Source of the DNA: Aulostomus chinensis
Lineage: Eukaryota > Chordata > Actinopteri > Syngnathiformes > Aulostomidae
DNA length: 64,000 nucleotides
Assembly (NCBI GenBank): GCA_037954235.1
Contig: JBBMOA010000001.1
Span: 6,524,001-6,588,000 of the forward strand
Direction: 5' to 3'
The position numbers and the translations under genes were made by a program. This document shows, one piece after another, positions 1 to 10,341 of the stretch. The number at the start of each line of letters is the position of its first letter. Position 1 is the stretch's first letter. The notes beneath the pieces were generated by a model. That model was not told the DNA's origin. It saw only the letters and a program-made list of their open reading frames with translations, and made no database searches.

Positions 1-1053
1 TTAAGTTCATTAGCAATTCTTCCGACATCACTTTCAGCATCATTTTGAGGTTATTACCAATTCTTCTGACATCACTGTCGCATTATTTTGAGGTTGTTAG
101 CAACTCTTACTACATTACTGTTGCATTATTTTAAGCAACTCTTTCTAACTGACTTTCAGCATCACTTTGAGGTTGTTCAAAACACTGACTAATTACTTTA
201 AGCATCACTGAGTTAATTAGCAACTATCACTACATTACTGTTAACATCATTTTGAGTTCATTAGCAATTCTTCCGACATCACTGTCGCAATATTTTGAGG
301 TTCGTAGCAACTTTTACTACATTACTGTCAGCATCACTTTTAGGTTATTCAAAACTTTCACTCCATTACTGTTAGCATCATTTTGAGTTCATTAGCAATT
401 CTTACTACATCACTGTCGCATCATTTTGAGATCATTAGCAATTCTTCCGACATCACTATCGCATTATTTTGAGGTTCGTAGCAACTCTTTCTACTTTACT
501 GTTGCATTATTTTGACGTTATTAGCAGCTCTCACTACATTACTGTCAGAATCATTTTGAGGTTATTAGCAGCTCTCACTAGATTACTGTCAGCATCATTT
601 TGAGTTCATTAGCAATTCTTACTACATTACTGTTGCATTATTTTGAGGTTAGTAGCAACTCTTACTACATGACTGTCAGCATCACTTTGAGGTTGTTTGA
701 AACACTTACTACATTACTGTAAGCATCACTGAGTTTATTAGCAACTATCACTACATTACTGTTAGCATCATTTTGAGTTTATTAGCAATTCTTACGACAT
801 CACTGTATTATCAATTTGAGGTTAGTTTCAACTTTTCCAAAATTACCGTCAGCATCATTTTGAAATCATTAGCATTTCTTCCGACATCACTGTCGCATTA
901 TTTTGAGATTATTAGCAATTCTTCCGACATCATTGTCGCATTATTTTGAAGTTCATAGAAACTCTTACTACATGACTGTCAGCATTACTTTGAGGTTATT
1001 CGAAACTTTCACAACATTACTTTTAGCATCATTTTGAGTTCATTAGCAATTCT
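1..1053 (+). repeat. 43-bp satellite, block A (left end cut by window)
   Basis: Tandem monomers of about 43 bp run through this stretch. Each has a GCATCATTTTGAG segment, a TTAGCAA(C/T)TCTT segment and an ACATCACTGT segment. Variants contain TTCGAAAC or GTTTATTAGCAACTATC. The block stops inside a monomer, right after CAATTCT at 1047-1053, where the snRNA array begins. No coding content is expected: the period is not a multiple of three, so open frames here arise by chance. Confidence 0.95.
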
Positions 1054-1117
1054 AATGCGGCTCGAGGCCACGCTGGTTCACCGAGCGACAAGGTGAGCCT
1101 TGAAAACGGCATCGGTC
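1054..1117. other. 64-bp GC-rich unique junction segment
   Basis: This short GC-rich stretch lies between the satellite and the first partial snRNA unit. It matches neither the satellite nor any part of the 1483-bp unit; the unit sequence resumes at GAGCTTCCCGGG (1118). It may be a remnant of the original source locus flank or filler DNA from the joining event. I do not recognise it. Confidence 0.6.
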
Positions 1118-1293
1118 GAGCTTCCCGGGCTTGGGATATCCGACATCCGGCATCGTTGTGAGAAACAAAGGGGGCTGCGCACGCGGCAGATTGGCACAAG
1201 GTAGGAAAGATCAGGCGCTGTGTCGGCCTCCCTGCCTGTCAGTCAGAAGGCTGTGTCCCTGGAGCTCATGTCTGTTCCTAAGCTCAGCGAGTC

Positions 1294-1457
1294 ATACTTA
1301 CCTGGCAGGGGAGATACTATGATCAGCAAGGTGGTTCTCCCCGGGTGAGGCTCAGCCATTGCTCTGGGGCTGTGCTGACCCTGGTGAATTCCCCAAATGT
1401 GTGAATCTCAACTGCATAATTTCTGACAGTGGGGGACTGCGTCCGCGCTCTCCCCTG
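1294..1457 (+). pseudogene. U1 snRNA copy 1, left array edge, altered
   Basis: It has the full 164-nt U1 length and begins with the ATACTTACCTG 5' splice-site pairing sequence. Compared with the seven other copies it carries three substitutions inside the RNA: nt 25 C to T in stem-loop I, nt 70 A to T, and nt 109 G to T in stem III. The nt 70 change turns the U1A-protein binding loop ATTGCAC into ATTGCTC. The nt 109 change breaks the CCC/GGG stem around AAATGT. Its upstream promoter sequence is like that of the other copies. Most likely it is a decaying edge copy. A variant U1 that lacks U1A binding is the alternative. Confidence 0.8.
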
Positions 1458-2037
1458 TGATCGTGTGAAAAAAGGAAAGAAAGAAAGAAAGGCCGACCAC
1501 GGCGGCAACAACGGTGACCGCCTGTCCCGGCCAGTTGGCGGTCTCCTCTTGTGCTGGCCAGCCTGAGGAGACCGCGGAGGACGTAGCCTCGATGAGCTCC
1601 CAGTATCTCTCACACCTTCCAGCCCTAAATGAAGAGGGCAGGGTTTCTGCCACATTTAGTTGAGGGTCATGGTATCTGACAAGCCCTGGGCTCAGGACAA
1701 TACATCCACGGCTCGTCTTCGCAGTAAGTGGAATGATACCAGAGAATTCATGCGTGGGAGGAGATCAACTTGGAAAACCCCGACTCCAGGATGAGTCGCT
1801 GGCTTGTGGCTTTGAACACCGCTTTGTTTTACTTTGAGTCGCCCCACTAGCATAGCAGGGTGAAGGCACCGATTGCCTTTGCTTTGGATAGCAGTGGGGA
1901 CAACCAGTGTGCCAGATGTAGTGTTTATGGCACTGCATTTTGTGTCGCCACCCAAAATGTTGCAGTTCCTGCCCACAGTCGCGGCCGGGATTGGCTGTAC
2001 CGGGGGTGCTGGCTCTCACGTCGGGTGGCTGACAGGC

Positions 2038-2225
2038 ATCGCTTCTCGGCCTTTTGGCTAAGATCAAGTGTAAGATCTGTTCTTATCAGTTTAATATCTG
2101 GTACGTTCCCTATCCGGGAACCATATATTAAATTGCTTTTTGGAACAGGGAGATGGAACGGGAGCTTGCTCCGTCCTTTCCACGCATCAACCTGGTATTG
2201 CAGTGTTTCCAGGAGTGGTGCAATG
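2038..2225 (+). ncRNA. RNU2: U2 snRNA copy 1, altered branch-point sequence
   Basis: The length and sequence are those of U2 (ATCGCTTCTCGGCC start, stem-loop IIa and IV, Sm region), with the 3' end placed by homology to human U2. The branch-point pairing sequence GTAGTA (nt 33-38), present in the six other copies and conserved across eukaryotic U2, reads GTAAGA here: nt 36 G to A and nt 37 T to G. That would prevent normal pairing with the branch-point consensus. The rest of the RNA is intact and the promoter region is like that of the other copies. It is either a decayed edge copy or a U2 variant with changed specificity. Confidence 0.88.
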
Positions 2226-2710
2226 CCCCGCATTTCTCGTCGGAAATAAAACAAGCCTCCGCCAGGCACTCGCTCACCTGCTCCACCCAAAGCCGGACCA
2301 GGGTTCTCCTCCTGCACTGCAGCTTTTCCTCAGCCTGCGGCCGCAATGGCCTTCCAGGAACAGTGCGGGCCCCTCCCCTTTTGTCAGGAGCAAATCCCGT
2401 GCTCTTCAGGCCAACTCTCGAGTGCTGCACATGAGGCCGGGGCTGGATTTCCGCCCGCGCTGCCGCTGGGCGTCAAGTTGTGGCTCCGTTTGCACTCCAG
2501 ATAAGGATGGAGGTCCGCTGACGGCACTGCTCTCGGAGCCTTTCCCAAAAGGCTTTGGAATGCACTCTGAAAGACCTGAACCTTCAATGTGCCTGAGCTT
2601 CCCGGGCTTGGGATATCCGACATCCGGCATCGTTGTGAGAAACAAAGGGGGCTGCGCACGCGGCAGATTGGCACAAGGTAGGAAAGATCAGGCGCTGTGT
2701 CGGCCTCCCT

Positions 2711-2731
2711 GCCTGTCAGTCAGAAGGCTGT
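2711..2731 (+). promoter_or_regulatory. Candidate PSE of U1 genes (copy 2 shown)
   Basis: The hexamer GGCTGT sits at -45 to -40 from the U1 start (2726-2731). The U2 genes have the same hexamer at exactly the same distance. Vertebrate snRNA genes depend on a proximal sequence element at about -60 to -45 bound by SNAPc, so the position fits. The same sequence precedes every U1 copy. No TATA box is present at -25, consistent with polymerase II snRNA genes. Confidence 0.55.
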
Positions 2732-2770
2732 GTCCCTGGAGCTCATGTCTGTTCCTAAGCTCAGCGAGTC

Positions 2771-2934
2771 ATACTTACCTGGCAGGGGAGATACCATGAT
2801 CAGCAAGGTGGTTCTCCCCGGGTGAGGCTCAGCCATTGCACTGGGGCTGTGCTGACCCTGGTGAATTCCCCAAATGTGGGAATCTCAACTGCATAATTTC
2901 TGACAGTGGGGGACTGCGTCCGCGCTCTCCCCTG
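2771..2934 (+). ncRNA. RNU1: U1 spliceosomal snRNA copy 2
   Basis: U1 snRNA pairs with 5' splice sites in the nuclear spliceosome. The visible hallmarks are the ATACTTACCTG 5' end, stem-loop II with a CAGCC/GGCTG stem closing an ATTGCACTGG loop (U1A-protein site), an Sm-like site ATAATTTCTG, and the 3' stem ending CTCTCCCCTG. The length of 164 nt equals human U1. The loop I sequence is GATCAGCAAGG, slightly different from the human form. A candidate PSE lies at -45 and a 3' box follows the gene. This copy represents the array consensus. Confidence 0.96.
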
Positions 2935-2939
2935 TGATC

Positions 2940-2958
2940 GTGTGAAAAAAGGAAAGAA
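2940..2958 (+). terminator. Candidate snRNA 3' box after U1 (copy 2 shown)
   Basis: GTGTGAAAAAAGGAAAGA starts 6 nt after the U1 3' end and resembles the vertebrate 3' box (GTTT, 0-3 nt, AAARNNAGA) that directs Integrator processing. It runs straight into a GAAA microsatellite that varies in length between units. The equivalent for U2, around GTCGGAAATAAAACAAG about 20 nt downstream, is a weaker match. Confidence 0.5.
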
Positions 2959-3460
2959 AGAAAGAAAGGCCGACCACGGCGGCAACAACAACAACGGTGA
3001 CCGCCTGTCCCGGCCAGTTGGCGGTCTCCTCTTGTGCTGGCCAGCCTGAGGAGACCGCGGAGGACGTAGCCTCGATGAGCTCCCAGTATCTCTCACACCT
3101 TCCAGCCCTAAATGAAGAGGGCAGGGTTTCTGCCACATTTAGTTGAGGGTCATGGTATCTCACAAGCCCTGGGCTCAGGACAATACATCCACGGCTCGTC
3201 TTCGCAGTAAGTGGAATGATACCAGAGAATTCATGCGTGGGAGGAGATCAACTTGGAAAACCCCGACTCCAGGATGAGTCGCTGGCTTGTGGCTTTGAAC
3301 ACCGCTTTGTTTTACTTTGAGTCGCCCCACTAGCATAGCAGGGTGAAGGCACCGATTGCCTTTGCTTTGGATAGCAGTGGGGACAACCAGTGTGCCAGAT
3401 GTAGTGTTTATGGCACTGCATTTTGTGTCGCCACCCAAAATGTTGCAGTTCCTGCCCACA

Positions 3461-3481
3461 GTCGCGGCCGGGATTGGCTGT
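3461..3481 (+). promoter_or_regulatory. Candidate PSE of U2 genes (copy 2 shown)
   Basis: GGCTGT at -45 to -40 from the U2 start (3476-3481), shared in sequence and position with the U1 promoters while the surrounding bases differ. The same sequence precedes every U2 copy. I did not find a canonical octamer (ATGCAAAT) distal element in the spacer. Confidence 0.55.
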
Positions 3482-3520
3482 ACCGGGGGTGCTGGCTCTC
3501 ACGTCGGGTGGCTGACAGGC

Positions 3521-3708
3521 ATCGCTTCTCGGCCTTTTGGCTAAGATCAAGTGTAGTATCTGTTCTTATCAGTTTAATATCTGGTACGTTCCCTATCCGG
3601 GAACCATATATTAAATTGCTTTTTGGAACAGGGAGATGGAACGGGAGCTTGCTCCGTCCTTTCCACGCATCAACCTGGTATTGCAGTGTTTCCAGGAGTG
3701 GTGCAATG
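3521..3708 (+). ncRNA. RNU2: U2 spliceosomal snRNA copy 2
   Basis: U2 pairs with the intron branch point in the spliceosome. The RNA shows the conserved 5' stem, GTAGTATC branch-recognition segment, stem-loop IIb GTTCCC/GGGAAC, Sm-type region ATATATTAAATTGC followed by TTTTTGG, and stem-loop IV CCTGG/CCAGG around TATTGCAGTG (the U2A'/U2B'' site). The 3' end is placed at 188 nt by comparison with human U2 and may be off by a few bases. Confidence 0.96.
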
Positions 3709-4253
3709 CCCCGCATTTCTCGTCGGAAATAAAACAAGCCTCCGCCAGGCACTCGCTCACCTGCTCCACCCAAAGCCGGACCAGGGTTCTCCTCCTGCAC
3801 TGCAGCTTTTCCTCAGCCTGCGGCCGCAATGGCCTTCCAGGAACAGTGCGGGCCCCTCCCCTTTTGTCAGGAGCAAATCCCGTGCTCTTCAGGCCAACTC
3901 TCGAGTGCTGCACATGAGGCCGGGGCTGGATTTCCGCCCGCGCTGCCGCTGGGCGTCAAGTTGTGGCTCCGTTTGCACTCCAGATAAGGATGGAGGTCCG
4001 CTGACGGCACTGCTCTCGGAGCCTTTCCCAAAAGGCTTTGGAATGCACTCTGAAAGACCTGAACCTTCAATGTGCCTGAGCTTCCCGGGCTTGGGATATC
4101 CGACATCCGGCATCGTTGTGAGAAACAAAGGGGGCTGCGCACGCGGCAGATTGGCACAAGGTAGGAAAGATCAGGCGCTGTGTCGGCCTCCCTGCCTGTC
4201 AGTCAGAAGGCTGTGTCCCTGGAGCTCATGTCTGTTCCTAAGCTCAGCGAGTC

Positions 4254-4417
4254 ATACTTACCTGGCAGGGGAGATACCATGATCAGCAAGGTGGTTCTCC
4301 CCGGGTGAGGCTCAGCCATTGCACTGGGGCTGTGCTGACCCTGGTGAATTCCCCAAATGTGGGAATCTCAACTGCATAATTTCTGACAGTGGGGGACTGC
4401 GTCCGCGCTCTCCCCTG
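4254..4417 (+). ncRNA. RNU1: U1 spliceosomal snRNA copy 3
   Basis: It is identical to the array consensus over the whole 164 nt that I compared: splice-site pairing 5' end, U1A loop ATTGCAC, Sm-like site and 3' stem are all intact. It should be functional if the promoter is. Confidence 0.95.
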
Positions 4418-5003
4418 TGATCGTGTGAAAAAAGGAAAGAAAGAAAGAAAGGCCGACCACGGCGGCAACAACAACAACGGTGACCGCCTGTCCCGGCCAG
4501 TTGGCGGTCTCCTCTTGTGCTGGCCAGCCTGAGGAGACCGCGGAGGACGTAGCCTCGATGAGCTCCCAGTGTCTCTCACACCTTCCAGCCCTAAATGAAG
4601 AGGGCAGGGTTTCTGCCACATTTAGTTGAGGGTCATGGTATCTGACAAGCCCTGGGCTCAGGACAATACATCCACGGCTCGTCTTCGCAGTAAGTGGAAT
4701 GATACCAGAGAATTCATGCGTGGGAGGAGATCAACTTGGAAAACCCCGACTCCAGGATGAGTCGCTGGCTTGTGGCTTTGAACACCGCTTTGTTTTACTT
4801 TGAGTCGCCCCACTAGCATAGCAGGGTGAAGGCACCGATTGCCTTTGCTTTGGATAGCAGTGGGGACAACCAGTGTGCCAGATGTAGTGTTTATGGCACT
4901 GCATTTTGTGTCGCCACCCAAAATGTTGCAGTTCCTGCCCACAGCCGCGGCCGGGATTGGCTGTACCGGGGGTGCTGGCTCTCACGTCGGGTGGCTGACA
5001 GGC

Positions 5004-5191
5004 ATCGCTTCTCGGCCTTTTGGCTAAGATCAAGTGTAGTATCTGTTCTTATCAGTTTAATATCTGGTACGTTCCCTATCCGGGAACCATATATTAAATT
5101 GCTTTTTGGAACAGGGAGATGGAACGGGAGCTTGCTCCGTCCTTTCCACGCATCAACCTGGTATTGCAGTGTTTCCAGGAGTGGTGCAATG
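5004..5191 (+). ncRNA. RNU2: U2 spliceosomal snRNA copy 3
   Basis: Consensus U2 with intact GTAGTA, stem-loops and Sm region. From this copy on, the upstream spacer carries CAGCCGCGG instead of the CAGTCGCGG seen before copies 1 and 2. Confidence 0.95.
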
Positions 5192-5736
5192 CCCCGCATT
5201 TCTCGTCGGAAATAAAACAAGCCTCCGCCAGGCACTCGCTCACCTGCTCCACCCAAAGCCGGACCAGGGTTCTCCTCCTGCACTGCAGCTTTTCCTCAGC
5301 CTGCGGCCGCAATGGCCTTCCAGGAACAGTGCGGGCCCCTCCCCTTTTGTCAGGAGCAAATCCCGTGCTCCTCAGGCCAACTCTCGAGTGCTGCACATGA
5401 GGCCGGGGCTGGATTTCCGCCCGCGCTGCCGCTGGGCGTCAAGTTGTGGCTCCGTTTGCACTCCAGATAAGGATGGAGGTCCGCTGACGGCACTGCTCTC
5501 GGAGCCTTTCCCAAAAGGCTTTGGAATGCACTCTGAAAGACCTGAACCTTCAATGTGCCTGAGCTTCCCGGGCTTGGGATATCCGACATCCGGCATCGTT
5601 GTGAGAAACAAAGGGGGCTGCGCACGCGGCAGATTGGCACAAGGTAGGAAAGATCAGGCGCTGTGTCGGCCTCCCTGCCTGTCAGTCAGAAGGCTGTGTC
5701 CCTGGAGCTCATGTCTGTTCCTAAGCTCAGCGAGTC

Positions 5737-5900
5737 ATACTTACCTGGCAGGGGAGATACCATGATCAGCAAGGTGGTTCTCCCCGGGTGAGGCTCAGCC
5801 ATTGCACTGGGGCTGTGCTGACCCTGGTGAATTCCCCAAATGTGGGAATCTCAACTGCATAATTTCTGACAGTGGGGGACTGCGTCCGCGCTCTCCCCTG
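5737..5900 (+). ncRNA. RNU1: U1 spliceosomal snRNA copy 4
   Basis: Consensus 164-nt U1. It is followed directly by the shortened GAAA run that makes this unit 1475 bp instead of 1483. The GTGTGAAAAAAGG core of the 3' box is retained, so 3'-end formation should be unaffected. Confidence 0.95.
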
Positions 5901-6478
5901 TGATCGTGTGAAAAAAGGAAAGAAAGGCCGACCACGGCGACAACAACAACAACGGTGACCGCCTGTCCCGGCCAGTTGGCGGTCTCCTCTTGTGCTGGCC
6001 AGCCTGAGGAGACCGCGGAGGACGTAGCCTCGATGAGCTCCCAGTATCTCTCACACCTTCCAGCCCTAAATGAAGAGGGCAGGGTTTCTGCCACATTTAG
6101 TTGAGGGTCATGGTATCTGACAAGCCCTGGGCTCAGGACAATACATCCACGGCTCGTCTTCGCAGTAAGTGGAATGATACCAGAGAATTCATGCGTGGGA
6201 GGAGATCAACTTGGAAAACCCCGACTCCAGGATGAGTCGCTGGCTTGTGGCTTTGAACACCGCTTTGTTTTACTTTGAGTCGCCCCACTAGCATAGCAGG
6301 GTGAAGGCACCGATTGCCTTTGCTTTGGATAGCAGTGGGGACAACCAGTGTGCCAGATGTAGTGTTTATGGCACTGCATTTTGTGTCGCCACCCAAAATG
6401 TTGCAGTTCCTGCCCACAGCCGCGGCCGGGATTGGCTGTACCGGGGGTGCTGGCTCTCACGTCGGGTGGCTGACAGGC

Positions 6479-6666
6479 ATCGCTTCTCGGCCTTTTGGCT
6501 AAGATCAAGTGTAGTATCTGTTCTTATCAGTTTAATATCTGGTACGTTCCCTATCCGGGAACCATATATTAAATTGCTTTTTGGAACAGGGAGATGGAAC
6601 GGGAGCTTGCTCCGTCCTTTCCACGCATCAACCTGGTATTGCAGTGTTTCCAGGAGTGGTGCAATG
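6479..6666 (+). ncRNA. RNU2: U2 spliceosomal snRNA copy 4
   Basis: Consensus U2, no differences seen inside the RNA. Confidence 0.95.
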
Positions 6667-7211
6667 CCCCGCATTTCTCGTCGGAAATAAAACAAGCCTC
6701 CGCCAGGCACTCGCTCACCTGCTCCACCCAAAGCCGGACCAGGGTTCTCCTCCTGCACTGCAGCTTTTCCTCAGCCTGCGGCCGCAATGGCCTTCCAGGA
6801 ACAGTGCGGGCCCCTCCCCTTTTGTCAGGAGCAAATCCCGTGCTCTTCAGGCCAACTCTCGAGTGCTGCACATGAGGCCGGGGCTGGATTTCCGCCCGCG
6901 CTGCCGCTGGGCGTCAAGTTGTGGCTCCGTTTGCACTCCAGATAAGGATGGAGGTCCGCTGACGGCACTGCTCTCGGAGCCTTTCCCAAAAGGCTTTGGA
7001 ATGCACTCTGAAAGACCTGAACCTTCAATGTGCCTGAGCTTCCCGGGCTTGGGATATCCGACATCCGGCATCGTTGTGAGAAACAAAGGGGGCTGCGCAC
7101 GCGGCAGATTGGCACAAGGTAGGAAAGATCAGGCGCTGTGTCGGCCTCCCTGCCTGTCAGTCAGAAGGCTGTGTCCCTGGAGCTCATGTCTGTTCCTAAG
7201 CTCAGCGAGTC

Positions 7212-7375
7212 ATACTTACCTGGCAGGGGAGATACCATGATCAGCAAGGTGGTTCTCCCCGGGTGAGGCTCAGCCATTGCACTGGGGCTGTGCTGACCCT
7301 GGTGAATTCCCCAAATGTGGGAATCTCAACTGCATAATTTCTGACAGTGGGGGACTGCGTCCGCGCTCTCCCCTG
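7212..7375 (+). ncRNA. RNU1: U1 spliceosomal snRNA copy 5
   Basis: Consensus 164-nt U1 with an intact 5' end, U1A loop, Sm-like site and 3' stem. The spacer after it has two private substitutions, near 7412 and 7446, outside the RNA. Confidence 0.95.
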
Positions 7376-7961
7376 TGATCGTGTGAAAAAAGGAAAGAAA
7401 GAAAGAAAGGCTGACCACGGCGGCAACAACAACAACGGTGACCGCCAGTCCCGGCCAGTTGGCGGTCTCCTCTTGTGCTGGCCAGCCTGAGGAGACCGCG
7501 GAGGACGTAGCCTCGATGAGCTCCCAGTATCTCTCACACCTTCCAGCCCTAAATGAAGAGGGCAGGGTTTCTGCCACATTTAGTTGAGGGTCATGGTATC
7601 TGACAAGCCCTGAGCTCAGGACAATACATCCACGGCTCGTCTTCGCAGTAAGTGGAATGATACCAGAGAATTCATGCGTGGGAGGAGATCAACTTGGAAA
7701 ACCCCGACTCCAGGATGAGTCGCTGGCTTGTGGCTTTGAACACCGCTTTGTTTTACTTTGAGTCGCCCCACTAGCATAGCAGGGTGAAGGCACCGATTGC
7801 CTTTGCTTTGGATAGCAGTGGGGACAACCAGTGTGCCAGATGTAGTGTTTATGGCACTGCATTTTGTGTCGCCACCCAAAATGTTGCAGTTCCTGCCCAC
7901 AGCCGCGGCCGGGATTGGCTGTACCGGGGGTGCTGGCTCTCACGTCGGGTGGCTGACAGGC

Positions 7962-8149
7962 ATCGCTTCTCGGCCTTTTGGCTAAGATCAAGTGTAGTAT
8001 CTGTTCTTATCAGTTTAATATCTGGTACGTTCCCTATCCGGGAACCATATATTAAATTGCTTTTTGGAACAGGGAGATGGAACGGGAGCTTGCTCCGTCC
8101 TTTCCACGCATCAACCTGGTATTGCAGTGTTTCCAGGAGTGGTGCAATG
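7962..8149 (+). ncRNA. RNU2: U2 spliceosomal snRNA copy 5
   Basis: Consensus U2, no differences seen inside the RNA. Confidence 0.95.
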
Positions 8150-8694
8150 CCCCGCATTTCTCGTCGGAAATAAAACAAGCCTCCGCCAGGCACTCGCTCA
8201 CCTGCTCCACCCAAAGCCGGACCAGGGTTCTCCTCCTGCACTGCAGCTTTTCCTCAGCCTGCGGCCGCAATGGCCTTCCAGGAACAGTGCGGGCCCCTCC
8301 CCTTTTGTCAGGAGCAAATCCCGTGCTCTTCAGGCCAACTCTCGAGTGCTGCACATGAGGCCGGGGCTGGATTTCCGCCCGCGCTGCCGCTGGGCGTCAA
8401 GTTGTGGCTCCGTTTGCACTCCAGATAAGGATGGAGGTCCGCTGACGGCACTGCTCTCGGAGCCTTTCCCAAAAGGCTTTGGAATGCACTCTGAAAGACC
8501 TGAACCTTCAATGTGCCTGAGCTTCCCGGGCTTGGGATATCCGACATCCGGCATCGTTGTGAGAAACAAAGGGGGCTGCGCACGCGGCAGATTGGCACAA
8601 GGTAGGAAAGATCAGGCGCTGTGTCGGCCTCCCTGCCTGTCAGTCAGAAGGCTGTGTCCCTGGAGCTCATGTCTGTTCCTAAGCTCAGCGAGTC

Positions 8695-8858
8695 ATACTT
8701 ACCTGGCAGGGGAGATACCATGATCAGCAAGGTGGTTCTCCCCGGGTGAGGCTCAGCCATTGCACTGGGGCTGTGCTGACCCTGGTGAATTCCCCAAATG
8801 TGGGAATCTCAACTGCATAATTTCTGACAGTGGGGGACTGCGTCCGCGCTCTCCCCTG
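8695..8858 (+). ncRNA. RNU1: U1 spliceosomal snRNA copy 6
   Basis: Consensus 164-nt U1 with all hallmarks. The spacer shares a CAGTGTCTC variant (near 9008) with the unit after copy 3 (near 4569), a sign of sequence exchange between non-adjacent units. Confidence 0.95.
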
Positions 8859-9444
8859 TGATCGTGTGAAAAAAGGAAAGAAAGAAAGAAAGGCCGACCA
8901 CGGCGGCAACAACAACAACGGTGACCGCCTGTCCCGGCCAGTTGGCGGTCTCCTCTTGTGCTGGCCAGCCTGAGGAGACCGCGGAGGACGTAGCCTCGAT
9001 GAGCTCCCAGTGTCTCTCACACCTTCCAGCCCTAAATGAAGAGGGCAGGGTTTCTGCCACATTTAGTTGAGGGTCATGGTATCTGACAAGCCCTGAGCTC
9101 AGGACAATACATCCACGGCTCGTCTTCGCAGTAAGTGGAATGATACCAGAGAATTCATGCGTGGGAGGAGATCAACTTGGAAAACCCCGACTCCAGGATG
9201 AGTCGCTGGCTTGTGGCTTTGAACACCGCTTTGTTTTACTTTGAGTCGCCCCACTAGCATAGCAGGGTGAAGGCACCGATTGCCTTTGCTTTGGATAGCA
9301 GTGGGGACAACCAGTGTGCCAGATGTAGTGTTTATGGCACTGCATTTTGTGTCGCCACCCAAAATGTTGCAGTTCCTGCCCACAGCCGCGGCCGGGATTG
9401 GCTGTACCGGGGGTGCTGGCTCTCACGTCGGGTGGCTGACAGGC

Positions 9445-9632
9445 ATCGCTTCTCGGCCTTTTGGCTAAGATCAAGTGTAGTATCTGTTCTTATCAGTTTA
9501 ATATCTGGTACGTTTCCTATCCGGGAACCATATATTAAATTGCTTTTTGGAACAGGGAGATGGAACGGGAGCTTGCTCCGTCCTTTCCACGCATCAACCT
9601 GGTATTGCAGTGTTTCCAGGAGTGGTGCAATG
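9445..9632 (+). ncRNA. RNU2: U2 spliceosomal snRNA copy 6
   Basis: U2 with a single change, nt 71 C to T (GTTCCC becomes GTTTCC in stem-loop IIb), which turns a G-C pair into a G-U wobble. The change is shared with copy 7, so it has spread between these neighbours. Function is expected. Confidence 0.95.
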
Positions 9633-10177
9633 CCCCGCATTTCTCGTCGGAAATAAAACAAGCCTCCGCCAGGCACTCGCTCACCTGCTCCACCCAAAGC
9701 CGGACCAGGGTTCTCCTCCTGCACTGCAGCTTTTCCTCAGCCTGCGGCCGCAATGGCCTTCCAGGAACAGTGCGGGCCCCTCCCCTTTTGTCAGGAGCAA
9801 ATCCCGTGCTCTTCAGGCCAACTCTCGAGTGCTGCACATGAGGCCGGGGCTGGATTTCCGCCCGCGCTGCCGCTGGGCGTCAAGTTGTGGCTCCGTTTGC
9901 ACTCCAGATAAGGATGGAGGTCCGCTGACGGCACTGCTCTCGGAGCCTTTCCCAAAAGGCTTTGGAATGCACTCTGAAAGACCTGAACCTTCAATGTGCC
10001 TGAGCTTCCCGGGCTTGGGATATCCGACATCCGGCATCGTTGTGAGAAACAAAGGGGGCTGCGCACGCGGCAGATTGGCACAAGGTAGGAAAGATCAGGC
10101 GCTGTGTCGGCCTCCCTGCCTGTCAGTCAGAAGGCTGTGTCCCTGGAGCTCATGTCTGTTCCTAAGCTCAGCGAGTC

Positions 10178-10341
10178 ATACTTACCTGGCAGGGGAGATA
10201 CCATGATCAGCAAGGTGGTTCTCCCCGGGTGAGGCTCAGCCATTGCACTGGGGCTGTGCTGACCCTGGTGAATTCCCCAAATGTGGGAATCTCAACTGCA
10301 TAATTTCTGACAGTGGGGGACTGCGTCCGCGCTCTCCCCTG
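10178..10341 (+). ncRNA. RNU1: U1 spliceosomal snRNA copy 7
   Basis: Consensus 164-nt U1 with all hallmarks intact. It lies between U2 copies 6 and 7. Confidence 0.95.

Noticed and set aside
2140..2799. 219-aa open frame repeated in every snRNA unit, plus several others on both strands
   Set aside because: They overlap the U1 and U2 RNAs and their promoters, have no domain, and are kept open only because units are homogenised; frames exist equally on both strands.
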